Translations under genes and position numbers: made by a program
From: Deferribacteraceae bacterium V6Fe1
GTDB lineage: Bacteria; Chrysiogenota; Deferribacteres; Deferribacterales; Deferrivibrionaceae
Assembly (NCBI GenBank): GCA_022813675.1
Contig: CP063375.1
Span: 1,190,001 to 1,254,000 of the forward strand
Direction: 5' to 3'
DNA: 64,000 nucleotides
Notes under the pieces: model-generated
The model's database searches: none
What the model was told of the DNA's origin: nothing
The model's input: the letters and a program-made list of their open reading frames with translations, nothing else
Shown here: piece after piece, positions 26,677-36,294 of the stretch
How positions within the stretch are numbered: the stretch's first letter is position 1
Layout of the letters: each line of letters begins with the position of its first letter

Positions 26677-29301
26677 ATGACTGACAATTTCAAAATCATT
26701 GAGCTACTCAGCGAGTTGGATATAATCATATATAGAGGCAATCCCGACTGGTCAGTAGATGTAATTAGCAGCGGTGAGAAGATATCAGGATATACCGTGG
26801 AAGAGTTTAGACAGGGGGAGATAAAGTGGCTTGATATCATTTACAAAGATGATTTGAACAGAGTGTTAAGAGAATCGGAAGTGTTATCAGAAAAACCTTG
26901 TCAAATAACACAATATTACAGAATTTTGACAAAGAGCGGCGATGTTAGATATGTGGTTGATCAGAAAAAGTCTATTTTTAAAGACGGTAAATTTCTTTAT
27001 GTTGCGGGCAGCGTCCGTGATATTACGGAAAAAAGGGTGGCTAGCTCTTATAAGTCTTCTGATATATTTTCAATTTTGACAGATTTTATAGATGCCGCAG
27101 TTTTTATCTTTTCGTATGAGAACTTTGTGTATGTAAACAAAAAAATGATTGATATTTTTGGATATTCAGAAGAAGAATTTTATAATGAGCTCAAATTTTG
27201 GGATATTATCCACCCCGATTTTCGTGAAATTGTTAAAGAAAGGGGGAGTGCAAGGCTGAAAGGTGAAGATGTCCCGGCAAGATATGAAGTAAAGCTGATA
27301 ACAAAAGATAAAAAAGTTTATTGGTCTGAATATATGGGCAAGCCGATTATTTATAACGGTAAACCGGCAGTGCTTGGGACAGCTTTTGATATTACAGAAA
27401 GAAAAGAGCTGGAGTTTAAGTTAAAAGAAACAGTAGATATGTTAAATAAGGCCGAAGTAGCTGCCAAATTTGGCTGCTGGGAGTTAAATCTTAATACAGG
27501 AAAAATTTTTGGGTCGGTAGGTGCAAGACGTATTTACGGATTAAAGAATGGTAATTTTGATTACGAATTAGTGAAGGATGTACCACTGCCAGAATATAGG
27601 CCTATTTTGGATAATGCTTTAAAAAACCTTATAGAAAACGGTGAAAGATATGAACTTAATTTTAAGATAAAAGATGCTTCAGACGGTGAGATTAAAGATA
27701 TATTTTCTATAGCGACATACGATGAAGAAAGAAACACAGTCTTTGGAGTCATAGTCGATGTAACGGAAAGTATGAGTGATAAAAGGGCACTTGAGGAAAG
27801 TGAATCTAAGTTTAAGGCTCTTACCAATACTACTTCAGCTGCTATATTTGTATATTCAGACGATAAATTTATTTTTGTAAACAACGAATTTGAAGAGGTC
27901 ACCGGCTATGCTCCCGATGAAATAGTCGGTGCTCAGTTTTGGAGCATTGTCCATCCTGAACATAAGGAAATGATTAAAGATAGAGGGCTCAGAAGACAAC
28001 GGGGGGAAGATATCCCTAATCGTTATGAATTTAAGATTATTACGAAAAATGGCGAAGAGAGATGGGTGGATTTTACTGCGGATAAAATAATGTGGGATGG
28101 TAAACCTGCCGCTTTGGGGACTGCCATTGACATTACAGAGAAAAAGCTGATTGAAGAAAAACTTATGCAAAGTCAAAAACTTGAGGCTGTTGGAAGACTT
28201 GCCGGTGGCGTGGCTCATGAATACAATAATATGATGACTATTATTTTAAACTATATTGAATTATCCCTTTTGAAAACATCTCCTGAGGGTGATTTGCATG
28301 ATTATTTAATGCGTATGAGAAGAGCAGCTGAGCATGCTGCTGATATTACCAAGCAGCTTTTAAGTTTTGCGAGAAAACAGCCAATCAGACCTGTACCAAT
28401 CGATTTAAAAGATTTTTTTGAAAAACATATAAAGATGTTAAAGGTCTTGGTTGGTGAAAATATTGAAGTGATATTTAAAAGTGAGGAAAAAATAGAAAAT
28501 GTTAAAGCTGATTCTTCTCAATTGAATCAGGTGATTACAAATCTGCTTATAAATGCCAAAGATGCGATAAAAGGTGTTGGAAAGATTGAAATTGAGCTGA
28601 AAAATGTTGAAATAAAAGAAAATTTTCTACCCGAATATCCGGGTCTTGAAAATGGCCGATATGTATTAATATCAGTATCAGATAATGGCGAAGGGATAAA
28701 AAAAGAGTATATAGATAAAATATTTGAGCCTTTTTTCACTACAAAAGATGTGGGGAAAGGGACAGGGCTTGGCCTTGCAACGGTATTTGGCATTGTGAAA
28801 CAAAATAAAGGTAATATTTATGTGGAAAGTGAAGAGGGTGTAGGGACGACCTTTAAAATATTTTTGCCGGCATATTTTGAAAATAACGAGTATCAATCTA
28901 CAATAAAAAATCAAGGATATATTCAAGGCAGCGGGGAAAGTTTGCTATTGGTAGAGGATGAAGAGAGTGTGTTAGACAGTGTAAAGCAGATGCTTGAAAT
29001 GTTAAATTATAAAGTGTTTGTTTCTGATAACCCCTTGGGAGCATTGGAAATTTTGCAGAAGAATAAAGATGTGATAAGGTTGATTATAACTGATGTAATA
29101 ATGCCTGGTATTGACGGTATGGAGCTTGCGAAGAGAGCAAGAGAAATTAATCCTGACATAAAGGTTATTTTTACTTCAGGTCATAATGAGAAGATACTGG
29201 ATGATTTGAAAATTGGGGTAGTCAATGATAATTTTATACAAAAGCCTTATGATATAAGAGATTTGACTTTAAAAATTTATAATGAACTCTACGGCAAGTA
29301 A
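26677..29301 (+). CDS. hybrid sensor histidine kinase, four PAS domains plus receiver
   Basis: An 874-residue cytoplasmic hybrid kinase with no membrane segment. Four PAS/PAC units lie at about residues 5-120, 130-245, 255-370 and 375-490, each ending in a DITE/DVTE-type PAC motif. The dimerisation domain has [14 protein letters not shown] with phospho-acceptor His514. The HATPase has [21 protein letters not shown] and [12 protein letters not shown]. The C-terminal receiver has LLLVEDEE and phospho-acceptor Asp806 ([10 protein letters not shown]). PAS2 and PAS4 are similar to each other. No output domain or response regulator gene is adjacent, so the signal and target are unknown. Confidence 0.92.
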   Translation: MTDNFKIIELLSELDIIIYRGNPDWSVDVISSGEKISGYTVEEFRQGEIKWLDIIYKDDLNRVLRESEVLSEKPCQITQYYRILTKSGDVRYVVDQKKSIFKDGKFLYVAGSVRDITEKRVASSYKSSDIFSILTDFIDAAVFIFSYENFVYVNKKMIDIFGYSEEEFYNELKFWDIIHPDFREIVKERGSARLKGEDVPARYEVKLITKDKKVYWSEYMGKPIIYNGKPAVLGTAFDITERKELEFKLKETVDMLNKAEVAAKFGCWELNLNTGKIFGSVGARRIYGLKNGNFDYELVKDVPLPEYRPILDNALKNLIENGERYELNFKIKDASDGEIKDIFSIATYDEERNTVFGVIVDVTESMSDKRALEESESKFKALTNTTSAAIFVYSDDKFIFVNNEFEEVTGYAPDEIVGAQFWSIVHPEHKEMIKDRGLRRQRGEDIPNRYEFKIITKNGEERWVDFTADKIMWDGKPAALGTAIDITEKKLIEEKLMQSQKLEAVGRLAGGVAHEYNNMMTIILNYIELSLLKTSPEGDLHDYLMRMRRAAEHAADITKQLLSFARKQPIRPVPIDLKDFFEKHIKMLKVLVGENIEVIFKSEEKIENVKADSSQLNQVITNLLINAKDAIKGVGKIEIELKNVEIKENFLPEYPGLENGRYVLISVSDNGEGIKKEYIDKIFEPFFTTKDVGKGTGLGLATVFGIVKQNKGNIYVESEEGVGTTFKIFLPAYFENNEYQSTIKNQGYIQGSGESLLLVEDEESVLDSVKQMLEMLNYKVFVSDNPLGALEILQKNKDVIRLIITDVIMPGIDGMELAKRAREINPDIKVIFTSGHNEKILDDLKIGVVNDNFIQKPYDIRDLTLKIYNELYGK

Positions 29302-29489
29302 TCCAAAGCAAGAAAAAAGTTGCATTTGACTTACATAACCATACCCGCTTGTTGAACAATTAAAGAAGATTGCCGAAATTTTTCTTTTTAAAATTTCAAA
29401 TTTATATTAATCTTTGAAAATTATAAAATTAAAGAGGTTGGCTTATTACTGACTCACATATTTCCCCGTTTAAACTGACAAACATAAAG

Positions 29490-30830
29490 ATGTTTATTGC
29501 GTTGAGGGTACTTTATAATGCCCGCTTTTATTACCCTGTATTCACCGTTTTATTTTTGGATTATGGTCTTACAATTGAACAATTTGCGATGCTTAACGTG
29601 GTGTGGGCAATTACCATAGTATTAGTTGAAGTCCCTTCCGGTGCTTTAGCTGATATTTTGGGTCGCAAAAAACTTTTGGTTAGCACTTGTGCCATAATGA
29701 TTGTGGAATTGTCGCTGATAAGTTTTGTCCCTCTTGGTAATGGAAACCTTATTTTTACAGTATTTTTAATTAACAGGATTTTAAGCGGTATTGCCGAAGC
29801 AATGGCAAGCGGTGCTGATGAAGCTATCGCCTATGATACGCTTGTGCTGACAGGCCAGACCGACGATTGGGGGCGCGTGCTGGAATTTCAGATGAAATTG
29901 CAGTCTGTGGGATTTATTGTAGCAATGACTTTAGGTTCATTTATTTATGATCCGAATATGGTTAACAAAGTGTTGCACTTTTTAGGCTCTGATATGGCCT
30001 TCACTCAACAACAAACTATGAGATTTCCTCTTTACCTGACATTAGTTTCTTCATTAATAGCTTTTATTGCTGTTTTAAAAATGAAAGAGCCCGTGCTTGA
30101 CAATAAAAAAGAATTACAGGTGAGTGGTTTTTTCAAAACTTCTATAGCCACATTAAGCCATACAATGCAAACCGGTAAATGGATTATAAAAAGTCCATTT
30201 GTCTTTTCCGTGATCCTTTTTGGAATGCTATTTGACCATAGCATCAGAATGGTTGTTACTCTTACAAGCCAGTATTATCGTCTTATTATGATTCCTGAAG
30301 CTCTATTTGGAGTGATTGGTTCTGCTATTTCTGTTATTGGGCTGTTTATTCCAAAGATATCAAGAAAAATGACTGAAAAATATACGCCTTTAAAGAATAT
30401 GATTATACTTACTTTGATGACTATTATAGGATTTTATGGGATTTCACTTTTTATCCCTTTTTATGGTATTGCTCCTATGGTAGTATTATTTGCTGCTTTT
30501 ATGATGAACGGTTTTTTCTTGAGCCATTATTTGAATAATGAAACTTCTTCGGATAAAAGGGCGACTGTCCTTAGTTTTAAAGGCTTAAGCTTTAACTTAT
30601 CCTATGGCTTGATTGGGTTTTTTTATTCAATATTTTTCGGAATATATCGTGATAACTTAAAGCTTGCTAATCCTGAAATGACTCATAAAATAGCCGAAAA
30701 TAAAGCTTTTGTAGCCTCAATAGGTTGGTTTAATTGGTATTTTATAGTTTTATTCATAATTATATTAGGCCTCACTTATAAAATGTTAAAAGGGACAAAC
30801 GATATTAAAAAGATTGTAAAACTAAGCTAA
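29490..30830 (+). CDS. MFS transporter
   Basis: A 446-residue major facilitator superfamily transporter with about twelve membrane segments. It begins MFIALRVLYNARFYYPVFTV and has the conserved loop 2-3 motif LADILGRKKLLV. No substrate can be named. The N-terminus may be short. The frame continues upstream without an ATG, and the only Shine-Dalgarno (AAAGAGG, 29431-29437) is better placed for an ATT at 29445 than for ATG 29490. It converges with the YdjM-family gene, overlapping it by four bases. Confidence 0.85.
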   Translation: MFIALRVLYNARFYYPVFTVLFLDYGLTIEQFAMLNVVWAITIVLVEVPSGALADILGRKKLLVSTCAIMIVELSLISFVPLGNGNLIFTVFLINRILSGIAEAMASGADEAIAYDTLVLTGQTDDWGRVLEFQMKLQSVGFIVAMTLGSFIYDPNMVNKVLHFLGSDMAFTQQQTMRFPLYLTLVSSLIAFIAVLKMKEPVLDNKKELQVSGFFKTSIATLSHTMQTGKWIIKSPFVFSVILFGMLFDHSIRMVVTLTSQYYRLIMIPEALFGVIGSAISVIGLFIPKISRKMTEKYTPLKNMIILTLMTIIGFYGISLFIPFYGIAPMVVLFAAFMMNGFFLSHYLNNETSSDKRATVLSFKGLSFNLSYGLIGFFYSIFFGIYRDNLKLANPEMTHKIAENKAFVASIGWFNWYFIVLFIIILGLTYKMLKGTNDIKKIVKLS

Positions 30831-31759
30831 AAGCCGTATTTGTAATTTAATATCTTTGAGTTATCGTTATTTGTAGTCAGTGTTATACTAAAAGGAGTAT
30901 CTCTTTTGATGTTAAAGCTTTTTAAAGAAAACATAAACCTCAAATCTGAAATTTTATATGTATTTTCGCCGATTTGCTGAATGATAGGGTATTTTGTAAA
31001 CCAGTAGTAAGTTTTTAAAAAACCGTCGACTGTAAATAGCTCTGATAGCTTATCTGTCTTTAAGGATTTATATTTTTCAAAATCTTCTAAATTAGTCTTT
31101 GCAAATAATGTTTTTGTGGTTACATAATAAGATGTCTTATCTTCCATTATTATTTTCCAAAAAATTGGGGTAAATGGTGAGGGGCTTAAATAAACTTTTT
31201 TATCAGGATATTTTGTTTCCAACATAGTTGTATAAATAGCTTTAAGTGCCAAATTTGAAAGCGGATAAACAAAAATAAAGCTAAATAGCACCAGCTTAAT
31301 TTTTTTAGAAGATATTCGTTTGGAAATAAAAAAGAATAGTAAAATTGCAATGGTAAAAATCGGGTCAATAATAAAAGTGCATTCAAGGGTATATCTTTCA
31401 TTGGTAAAAGGGAGTGCTATTTGTGTACCGTAACTTGTAATTAAATCTAAAAAGATATGCACAAAGCTGAAAAAGGTAAAAATTAAAAATATCTTTTTGA
31501 AGTCTGTTTTTTTAAAAAATATATATTTCAATAAGAATGCCGAAATAAAAGATAACAAAATGGCACCTAAAAAAGAGTGAGTTATCCCTCTGTGGTGGAT
31601 TAGATAAAGAGCGGGATTATTGGAAAGCCCTATTATATTATCTATGTCAGGCAAAAGGGCTCCTATAACGGAGATTATATAAATGCTTTTATCACTTTTT
31701 TTATCTTTTAAATATGAGCCACCTAACAGCCCGCTACCAATATGAGTTACAGGATCCAT
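30827..31759 (-). CDS. YdjM-family membrane-bound metal-dependent hydrolase
   Basis: A 310-residue protein of the YdjM/DUF457 family. The N-terminus carries the metal-binding pattern: MDPVTHIGSGLLGG, ALLPDIDNI and HHRGITHSFLGA, with the His and Asp that define the family. Four to five membrane segments follow, then a soluble C-terminal region of about 110 residues without recognised motifs. E. coli YdjM is LexA-regulated; no LexA box is evident here. The gene is convergent with the MFS gene and divergent from the SDR-photolyase operon. Confidence 0.85.
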   Translation of the reverse strand: MDPVTHIGSGLLGGSYLKDKKSDKSIYIISVIGALLPDIDNIIGLSNNPALYLIHHRGITHSFLGAILLSFISAFLLKYIFFKKTDFKKIFLIFTFFSFVHIFLDLITSYGTQIALPFTNERYTLECTFIIDPIFTIAILLFFFISKRISSKKIKLVLFSFIFVYPLSNLALKAIYTTMLETKYPDKKVYLSPSPFTPIFWKIIMEDKTSYYVTTKTLFAKTNLEDFEKYKSLKTDKLSELFTVDGFLKTYYWFTKYPIIQQIGENTYKISDLRFMFSLKSFNIKRDTPFSITLTTNNDNSKILNYKYGF

Positions 31760-31827
31760 TTTTACCCCTTTGCTTGTAAAAATAATTATAACAATTCTAT
31801 TTATTTTTTAAAGGGCTATGTTATTAT

Positions 31828-33255
31828 ATGACTATGAAAATACTATTAACCGGTGTAACAGGTTTTGTAGGCAGAAGACTTGCTGAAGAACTACTACTTG
31901 AAAATGTAGAAATTAACCTTTTGGTAAGAAATTCTCTAAAATTGGAAGATAAATTTAATAAAAGTTGCAATGTATTTCAAGGGGATACTTTTAATATTGA
32001 GATTCTTGAAAAAGCCTTGGAAGGTGTTGACACAGCCATTTATCTTATACATATGATGGGTAGCGACAAAGACTATCTTGAGGCTGAAAAAAGAAGTGCT
32101 GAAAATTTTATCAAAGCCTGCGAAAAGCAATCTGTGAAAAGAGTTATTTATTTGGGTGGCCTTGGTAATAAAGATAATTTGAGTGTTCACCTCAAAAGCA
32201 GATATATTACCGGCGAGATTTTAAGCAGTTCAGAAAAGGTTACTTGTATATGGCTTAGAGCCGGAGTAATAATCGGCTCAGGAAGTGCAAGCTTTGAAAT
32301 AGTTAGAAGCTTAGTTGAAAAATTACCTGTAATGGTTGCACCAAAGTGGGTAAATACTTTGACCTCTCCAATATATATTGGGGATGTTATAAAATATTTA
32401 AAGGCTGCAACCCTTTCTATATACTACAAAACCATACAAGTAGATATTGGTATGCCCCCTATGACTTTTAAAGATATGGTGCTAAAGACGGCTAACGTGA
32501 TGGGGCTTAAAAGGTATATTGTTTCAGTCCCATTATTAACTCCGAGATTATCATCATACTGGTTAATACTTTTTTCCCCTGTAAATTTTGATATAGCAAA
32601 AGAGCTTGTAATGGGTCTTAAACATGAAAGTGTTTTGGAAAATGATAATGCAAAAAAGATTTTTCCCGATATAAAAATTACCGAATTTGAAGAAGCTGTC
32701 AAACTTTCAATAGATGAGATTGAAAAACATCAGGTGATTAGCAGATGGTGTGACAGTAGTAAATCACAAGTCTGTGATGTGCCTTATGTGCCGCAAGTGT
32801 CAAAAGCTATATATGCTGACAGATATTCAATTAAAATAGATGAAAGCAAGACCGAAAAACTTTTTCAAGTATGTAAATCTGCTGGTGGCGAAAATGGATG
32901 GTTTGCCTTAAATTTCCTTTGGGGGATTAGAGGTTTGATTGATAAACTTGTTGGCGGGTATGGGCTTAATAGAGGAAGAAGAAAAGGGGACTTGCGAATA
33001 GGGGATAGCATAGATTTTTGGAAGGTAATAGATATTGTTGAAAATAAAAGGCTTTTACTTGAAGCACAAATGAAGTTACCCGGCAAGGCGTGGTTAGAGT
33101 TTTCAATTTTAGATGATGATTTTACAATTACAGCATATTTTTATCCTAAGGGGCTTGCGGGAAGAATCTACTGGTATTTAATGCTCCCATTTCACAAAAT
33201 AATATTCAATCTTATGCAAAAAGATATACTCAGGCTGGTAAATGAATTACCTTGA
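31828..33255 (+). CDS. SDR (NAD(P)-dependent) protein with C-terminal DUF2867
   Basis: A 475-residue two-domain protein. Residues about 1-300 form an atypical SDR Rossmann fold: ILLTGVTGFVGRRLAEELL (GxxGxxG), IYLIHMMGS, AEKRSAENFIKACEK and RVIYLGGLG. Residues about 330-475 are DUF2867: GENGWFALNFLWGIRGLIDK, GDSIDFWKVIDIVENKRLLL and LPGKAWLEFSI. The full-length form often sits beside photolyase genes, as here. The photolyase gene overlaps its end by 14 bases. The substrate is unknown. Confidence 0.88.
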   Translation: MTMKILLTGVTGFVGRRLAEELLLENVEINLLVRNSLKLEDKFNKSCNVFQGDTFNIEILEKALEGVDTAIYLIHMMGSDKDYLEAEKRSAENFIKACEKQSVKRVIYLGGLGNKDNLSVHLKSRYITGEILSSSEKVTCIWLRAGVIIGSGSASFEIVRSLVEKLPVMVAPKWVNTLTSPIYIGDVIKYLKAATLSIYYKTIQVDIGMPPMTFKDMVLKTANVMGLKRYIVSVPLLTPRLSSYWLILFSPVNFDIAKELVMGLKHESVLENDNAKKIFPDIKITEFEEAVKLSIDEIEKHQVISRWCDSSKSQVCDVPYVPQVSKAIYADRYSIKIDESKTEKLFQVCKSAGGENGWFALNFLWGIRGLIDKLVGGYGLNRGRRKGDLRIGDSIDFWKVIDIVENKRLLLEAQMKLPGKAWLEFSILDDDFTITAYFYPKGLAGRIYWYLMLPFHKIIFNLMQKDILRLVNELP

Positions 33256-34576
33256 AAGAGCCACCTGTATAAAAAAATCATCCAAAAAAGGGGATTATAT
33301 ACTTTATTGGATGCAGGGTGCTTTCAGATTGGATTACAATTACTCTTTTGAATTTGCAAAATATATGGCAATAAGTAATAATTTGCCTCTTAAAGTCCTA
33401 ATTGTAGTAGATTTTAGCTTTAAAAGCGCCAACTACAGACATTTTAAATTTTTTATCGAAGGCCTTTTAATTCTCAGCGATAAGCTTAAAAAATTAAAAA
33501 TATCATTTCACATAAAAATAGGGAAATTTGCAGAAATCGTAACAATGTATTTGAATGATGCTGATATCCTTATTACTGATAAAGCATACTTAAAATGGCT
33601 TAAAGACGTTAGAAACGAAGTTTTTAAAAATAGTGATATTACAGTTTACGAAGTTGATACAAATCTTGTTGTACCGGTTGAGCTTGCAAGCTCAAAACGT
33701 GAATATGGAGCCTATACGATAAGACCCAAAATTAACAAGCTAAAAGAAAAGTTTTTAAATGATTATATAGCTTTTGACTATAAAAGTAGCACCTATGAGT
33801 GTGAAAATGAGCTTGATAATTGTGATATTGAAGAAAAATTAAAGTCGGTTGATTATCTAAGACCTGTCAATTTTAAAGGTGGAGAGGATGAAGCTGAAAG
33901 ACTATTGATGGAATTTTTAAATGAAAAATTTGACTTTTTTGCAGATAAAAGGGGAGATCCTGCCTTTGATGTAGAGTCAAATTTGAGTTTTTATCTTCAC
34001 TTTGGATTTATCAGCCCTATTAAAATATTAAAAGAAGCTTGCAAAATAGATACAAACCCAAAAAATTACGATACACTATTTGAGCAGCTTGTAATCAGAA
34101 GAGAGCTTGCCCACAATTTTACATATTACACTGATGATTTGTTAGAGCTTTATAGCTTTTTGCCTGACTGGGCTAAAAATACACTTAAAGCTCACAGCAA
34201 TGACAAAAAAGAGTATATTTATACATTGGAAGAGCTTGAAAACTGCAAAACTCACGATAAATTTTGGAACGCTGCTCAACATGAACTCATAAATAAGGGG
34301 AAAATCCACAACTATATGCGTATGTACTGGGGTAAAAAGGTGATGGAGTGGGCTGACTCCATTGAATCTGCTTATAAATATTTAATATATTTAAATGACA
34401 AATATGCCCTTGATGGAAGGGATTCAAATGGATATACAGGTATAGCATGGTGTTTTGGTATGCATGACAGAGCATTTAAAGAGAGAGAAATTTTCGGAAA
34501 AGTGAGATATATGTCAGAGAATGGCCTTATTAGAAAATTTGACATAAATAGGTATCTTATGCGGGTGGGAGTTTGA
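33242..34576 (+). CDS. class II CPD photolyase
   Basis: A 444-residue FAD-dependent DNA repair enzyme that splits cyclobutane pyrimidine dimers using blue light. Class II features are YILYWMQGAFRLDYNYS at the N-terminus, LVIRRELAHNFTYY, and the C-terminal FAD region DGRDSNGYTGIAWCFGMHDR followed by FGKVRYMSENGLIRKFDI. The start overlaps the SDR gene and the stop overlaps the next TTG start, so translation is coupled. Its presence implies exposure to light at some stage, or acquisition from a phototrophic-zone lineage; that is inference. Confidence 0.93.
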   Translation: MNYLERATCIKKSSKKGDYILYWMQGAFRLDYNYSFEFAKYMAISNNLPLKVLIVVDFSFKSANYRHFKFFIEGLLILSDKLKKLKISFHIKIGKFAEIVTMYLNDADILITDKAYLKWLKDVRNEVFKNSDITVYEVDTNLVVPVELASSKREYGAYTIRPKINKLKEKFLNDYIAFDYKSSTYECENELDNCDIEEKLKSVDYLRPVNFKGGEDEAERLLMEFLNEKFDFFADKRGDPAFDVESNLSFYLHFGFISPIKILKEACKIDTNPKNYDTLFEQLVIRRELAHNFTYYTDDLLELYSFLPDWAKNTLKAHSNDKKEYIYTLEELENCKTHDKFWNAAQHELINKGKIHNYMRMYWGKKVMEWADSIESAYKYLIYLNDKYALDGRDSNGYTGIAWCFGMHDRAFKEREIFGKVRYMSENGLIRKFDINRYLMRVGV

Positions 34577-35607
34577 GATTTGTTATTATAATATTAGTTT
34601 TTTTATTAAATACCGCTTTTGCAAGTGATTTTGTAAAATTGAAACAGACTGACAAAGTCAATCTGCCGAATGACCTTTATTATAAAGATAATTTCGTAAG
34701 TCAGTGGTGGTATTTCACCGGGCACTTAAATACGGAAGATGGGCAAAAGTTTGGGTATGAGCTTACAATATTTGTGGTTAATCTAAATAAAATACAATTC
34801 AAGAGTAAGTTTGGCTTAAACAGAATTTATATTTCTCATTTTGCCGTTACAGATATAAACAATCAAAAATACTACTTTGAGGACGATACTTCAAGAGGGG
34901 CTTACGGAGAAGCAAAGGCCAGCGAAAACAAATTATATGTGAAAGTTTTTGATGATTTAATTACTGGTAGTCTTGAGCGATTTGATATAAAAGCAAAAGC
35001 CAAAGATTTTAGTATTAATTTACAGCTAATACCGGTTAAAAAACCTATTTTAAACGGGAAAAATGGTTATTCAAATAAAATCTATGGCTGTGAAGAGTGT
35101 GCATCATTGTATTTCTCTATTACAAAAATGAATACAAATGGTTATCTGCAAATCGGCAGTAATAAGTATTCGGTTTTCGGTGAAAGCTGGTTTGATAGAG
35201 AAATTAATTCGGACTACAAAACATCTAAATTAAAGGGTTGGGATTGGTTTTCTATAATGCTTGATGATGGTAGAGAAATAATAATTTATCAAATTAAGGA
35301 TAAAAATGGAGAAATTGACAAAAGCTCTTATGCTGCAATTATCGATAAAGATGGCAACAAAATAGATCTTGATTTGAATAATATAAAATTAAAACCTTTG
35401 GTTTTTTACAAGTCAAAAAAGACTTCTGCAAAATACCCGATAAAATGGGAAATCAGTATGAATGATAAAAAAATATTTGTAGAGTCAGTTGTGAAAGATC
35501 AGGAGTTTATAGCCTCAAAATCCACATTTAATTATTATTATGAGGGTGCTAGCAAAGTTTATGGTGACTTGCATGGAAAAGCGTATATGGAGCTTACAGG
35601 TTATTAA
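34573..35607 (+). CDS. secreted AttH/CrtC-like lipocalin-fold protein
   Basis: A 344-residue exported protein. The signal peptide is MRFVIIILVFLLNTAFA, followed by SDF. The mature part shows the COG5621 pattern: LPNDLYYKDNFVSQWWYFTG (the QWWYF start), GYELTIFVV, ISHFAVTD, FGESWFDREI and GWDWFSIMLDDGREIIIYQI. The family (CrtC/AttH, two lipocalin-like barrels) is often called secreted hydrolase but has no proven general function. The start is TTG at 34573 overlapping the photolyase TGA, with GGGTGGGAG upstream. An ABC exporter of the AttEFG kind follows, as in Agrobacterium att loci. Confidence 0.85.
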   Translation: MRFVIIILVFLLNTAFASDFVKLKQTDKVNLPNDLYYKDNFVSQWWYFTGHLNTEDGQKFGYELTIFVVNLNKIQFKSKFGLNRIYISHFAVTDINNQKYYFEDDTSRGAYGEAKASENKLYVKVFDDLITGSLERFDIKAKAKDFSINLQLIPVKKPILNGKNGYSNKIYGCEECASLYFSITKMNTNGYLQIGSNKYSVFGESWFDREINSDYKTSKLKGWDWFSIMLDDGREIIIYQIKDKNGEIDKSSYAAIIDKDGNKIDLDLNNIKLKPLVFYKSKKTSAKYPIKWEISMNDKKIFVESVVKDQEFIASKSTFNYYYEGASKVYGDLHGKAYMELTGY

Positions 35608-35637
35608 AGATAATTGCAGATATGGCGGGGAAAATAG

Positions 35638-36294
35638 ATGATAATACTCAGAGATACTAATAAAAGTTATGGCGAAACAAAAGTTTTAAAAAGCATAAAT
35701 TTACATATAGAAGATGGAGAGTTTGTTTCGATAATGGGCCCTTCCGGCTCAGGCAAGTCGACACTTTTAAATATTATAGGTGCAATGGATAGGCCTGATA
35801 GTGGTGAAGTAATCATTAATGGAATAAATGTTACCGATTTTAATGAAGAAGAACTAACAGACTTTAGAAAAAAGTATATTGGTTTTGTGTTTCAATTTTT
35901 TAACCTTTTTAATAATCTTACAGTTTATGAAAATATTTTAATCCCTCTTTTAATCAGTGGAATTGAGAAAGAGAAGGAAATAGAAAATGTTTTGGATATT
36001 CTTGGTATTAAAAATAAAAAAAATAATTTTGCTCATCAATTATCAGGCGGTGAACAGCAAAGGGTTGCAATCGCACGCACTATCATAAAAGAGCCTAAAA
36101 TTATTTTGGCCGATGAGCCTACCGGAAGCCTTGATACAGTTACAGGCGAAAAAATCTTAAATATTTTAAAAGAGCTAAATGAGAAATATAAAACTACAAT
36201 TGTTATGGTCACTCACAACGAAGAGATTGCAAAATTTACCGATAGAATAATCCATATTAGAGATGGCCATATTAGAGATGGGATAAGTGATTAA
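35638..36294 (+). CDS. ABC transporter ATPase (LolD/MacB/AttE type)
   Basis: A 218-residue ATPase of the MacB/LolD class. Walker A is GPSGSGKST, the Q-loop [18 protein letters not shown], the signature [14 protein letters not shown], Walker [13 protein letters not shown], and the switch His is in MVTHNEEIA. These ATPases power mechanotransmission permeases rather than classical import. Its stop overlaps the start of the FtsX-type permease. With the preceding secreted protein it resembles an AttE-AttH arrangement. Confidence 0.9.
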   Translation: MIILRDTNKSYGETKVLKSINLHIEDGEFVSIMGPSGSGKSTLLNIIGAMDRPDSGEVIINGINVTDFNEEELTDFRKKYIGFVFQFFNLFNNLTVYENILIPLLISGIEKEKEIENVLDILGIKNKKNNFAHQLSGGEQQRVAIARTIIKEPKIILADEPTGSLDTVTGEKILNILKELNEKYKTTIVMVTHNEEIAKFTDRIIHIRDGHIRDGISD

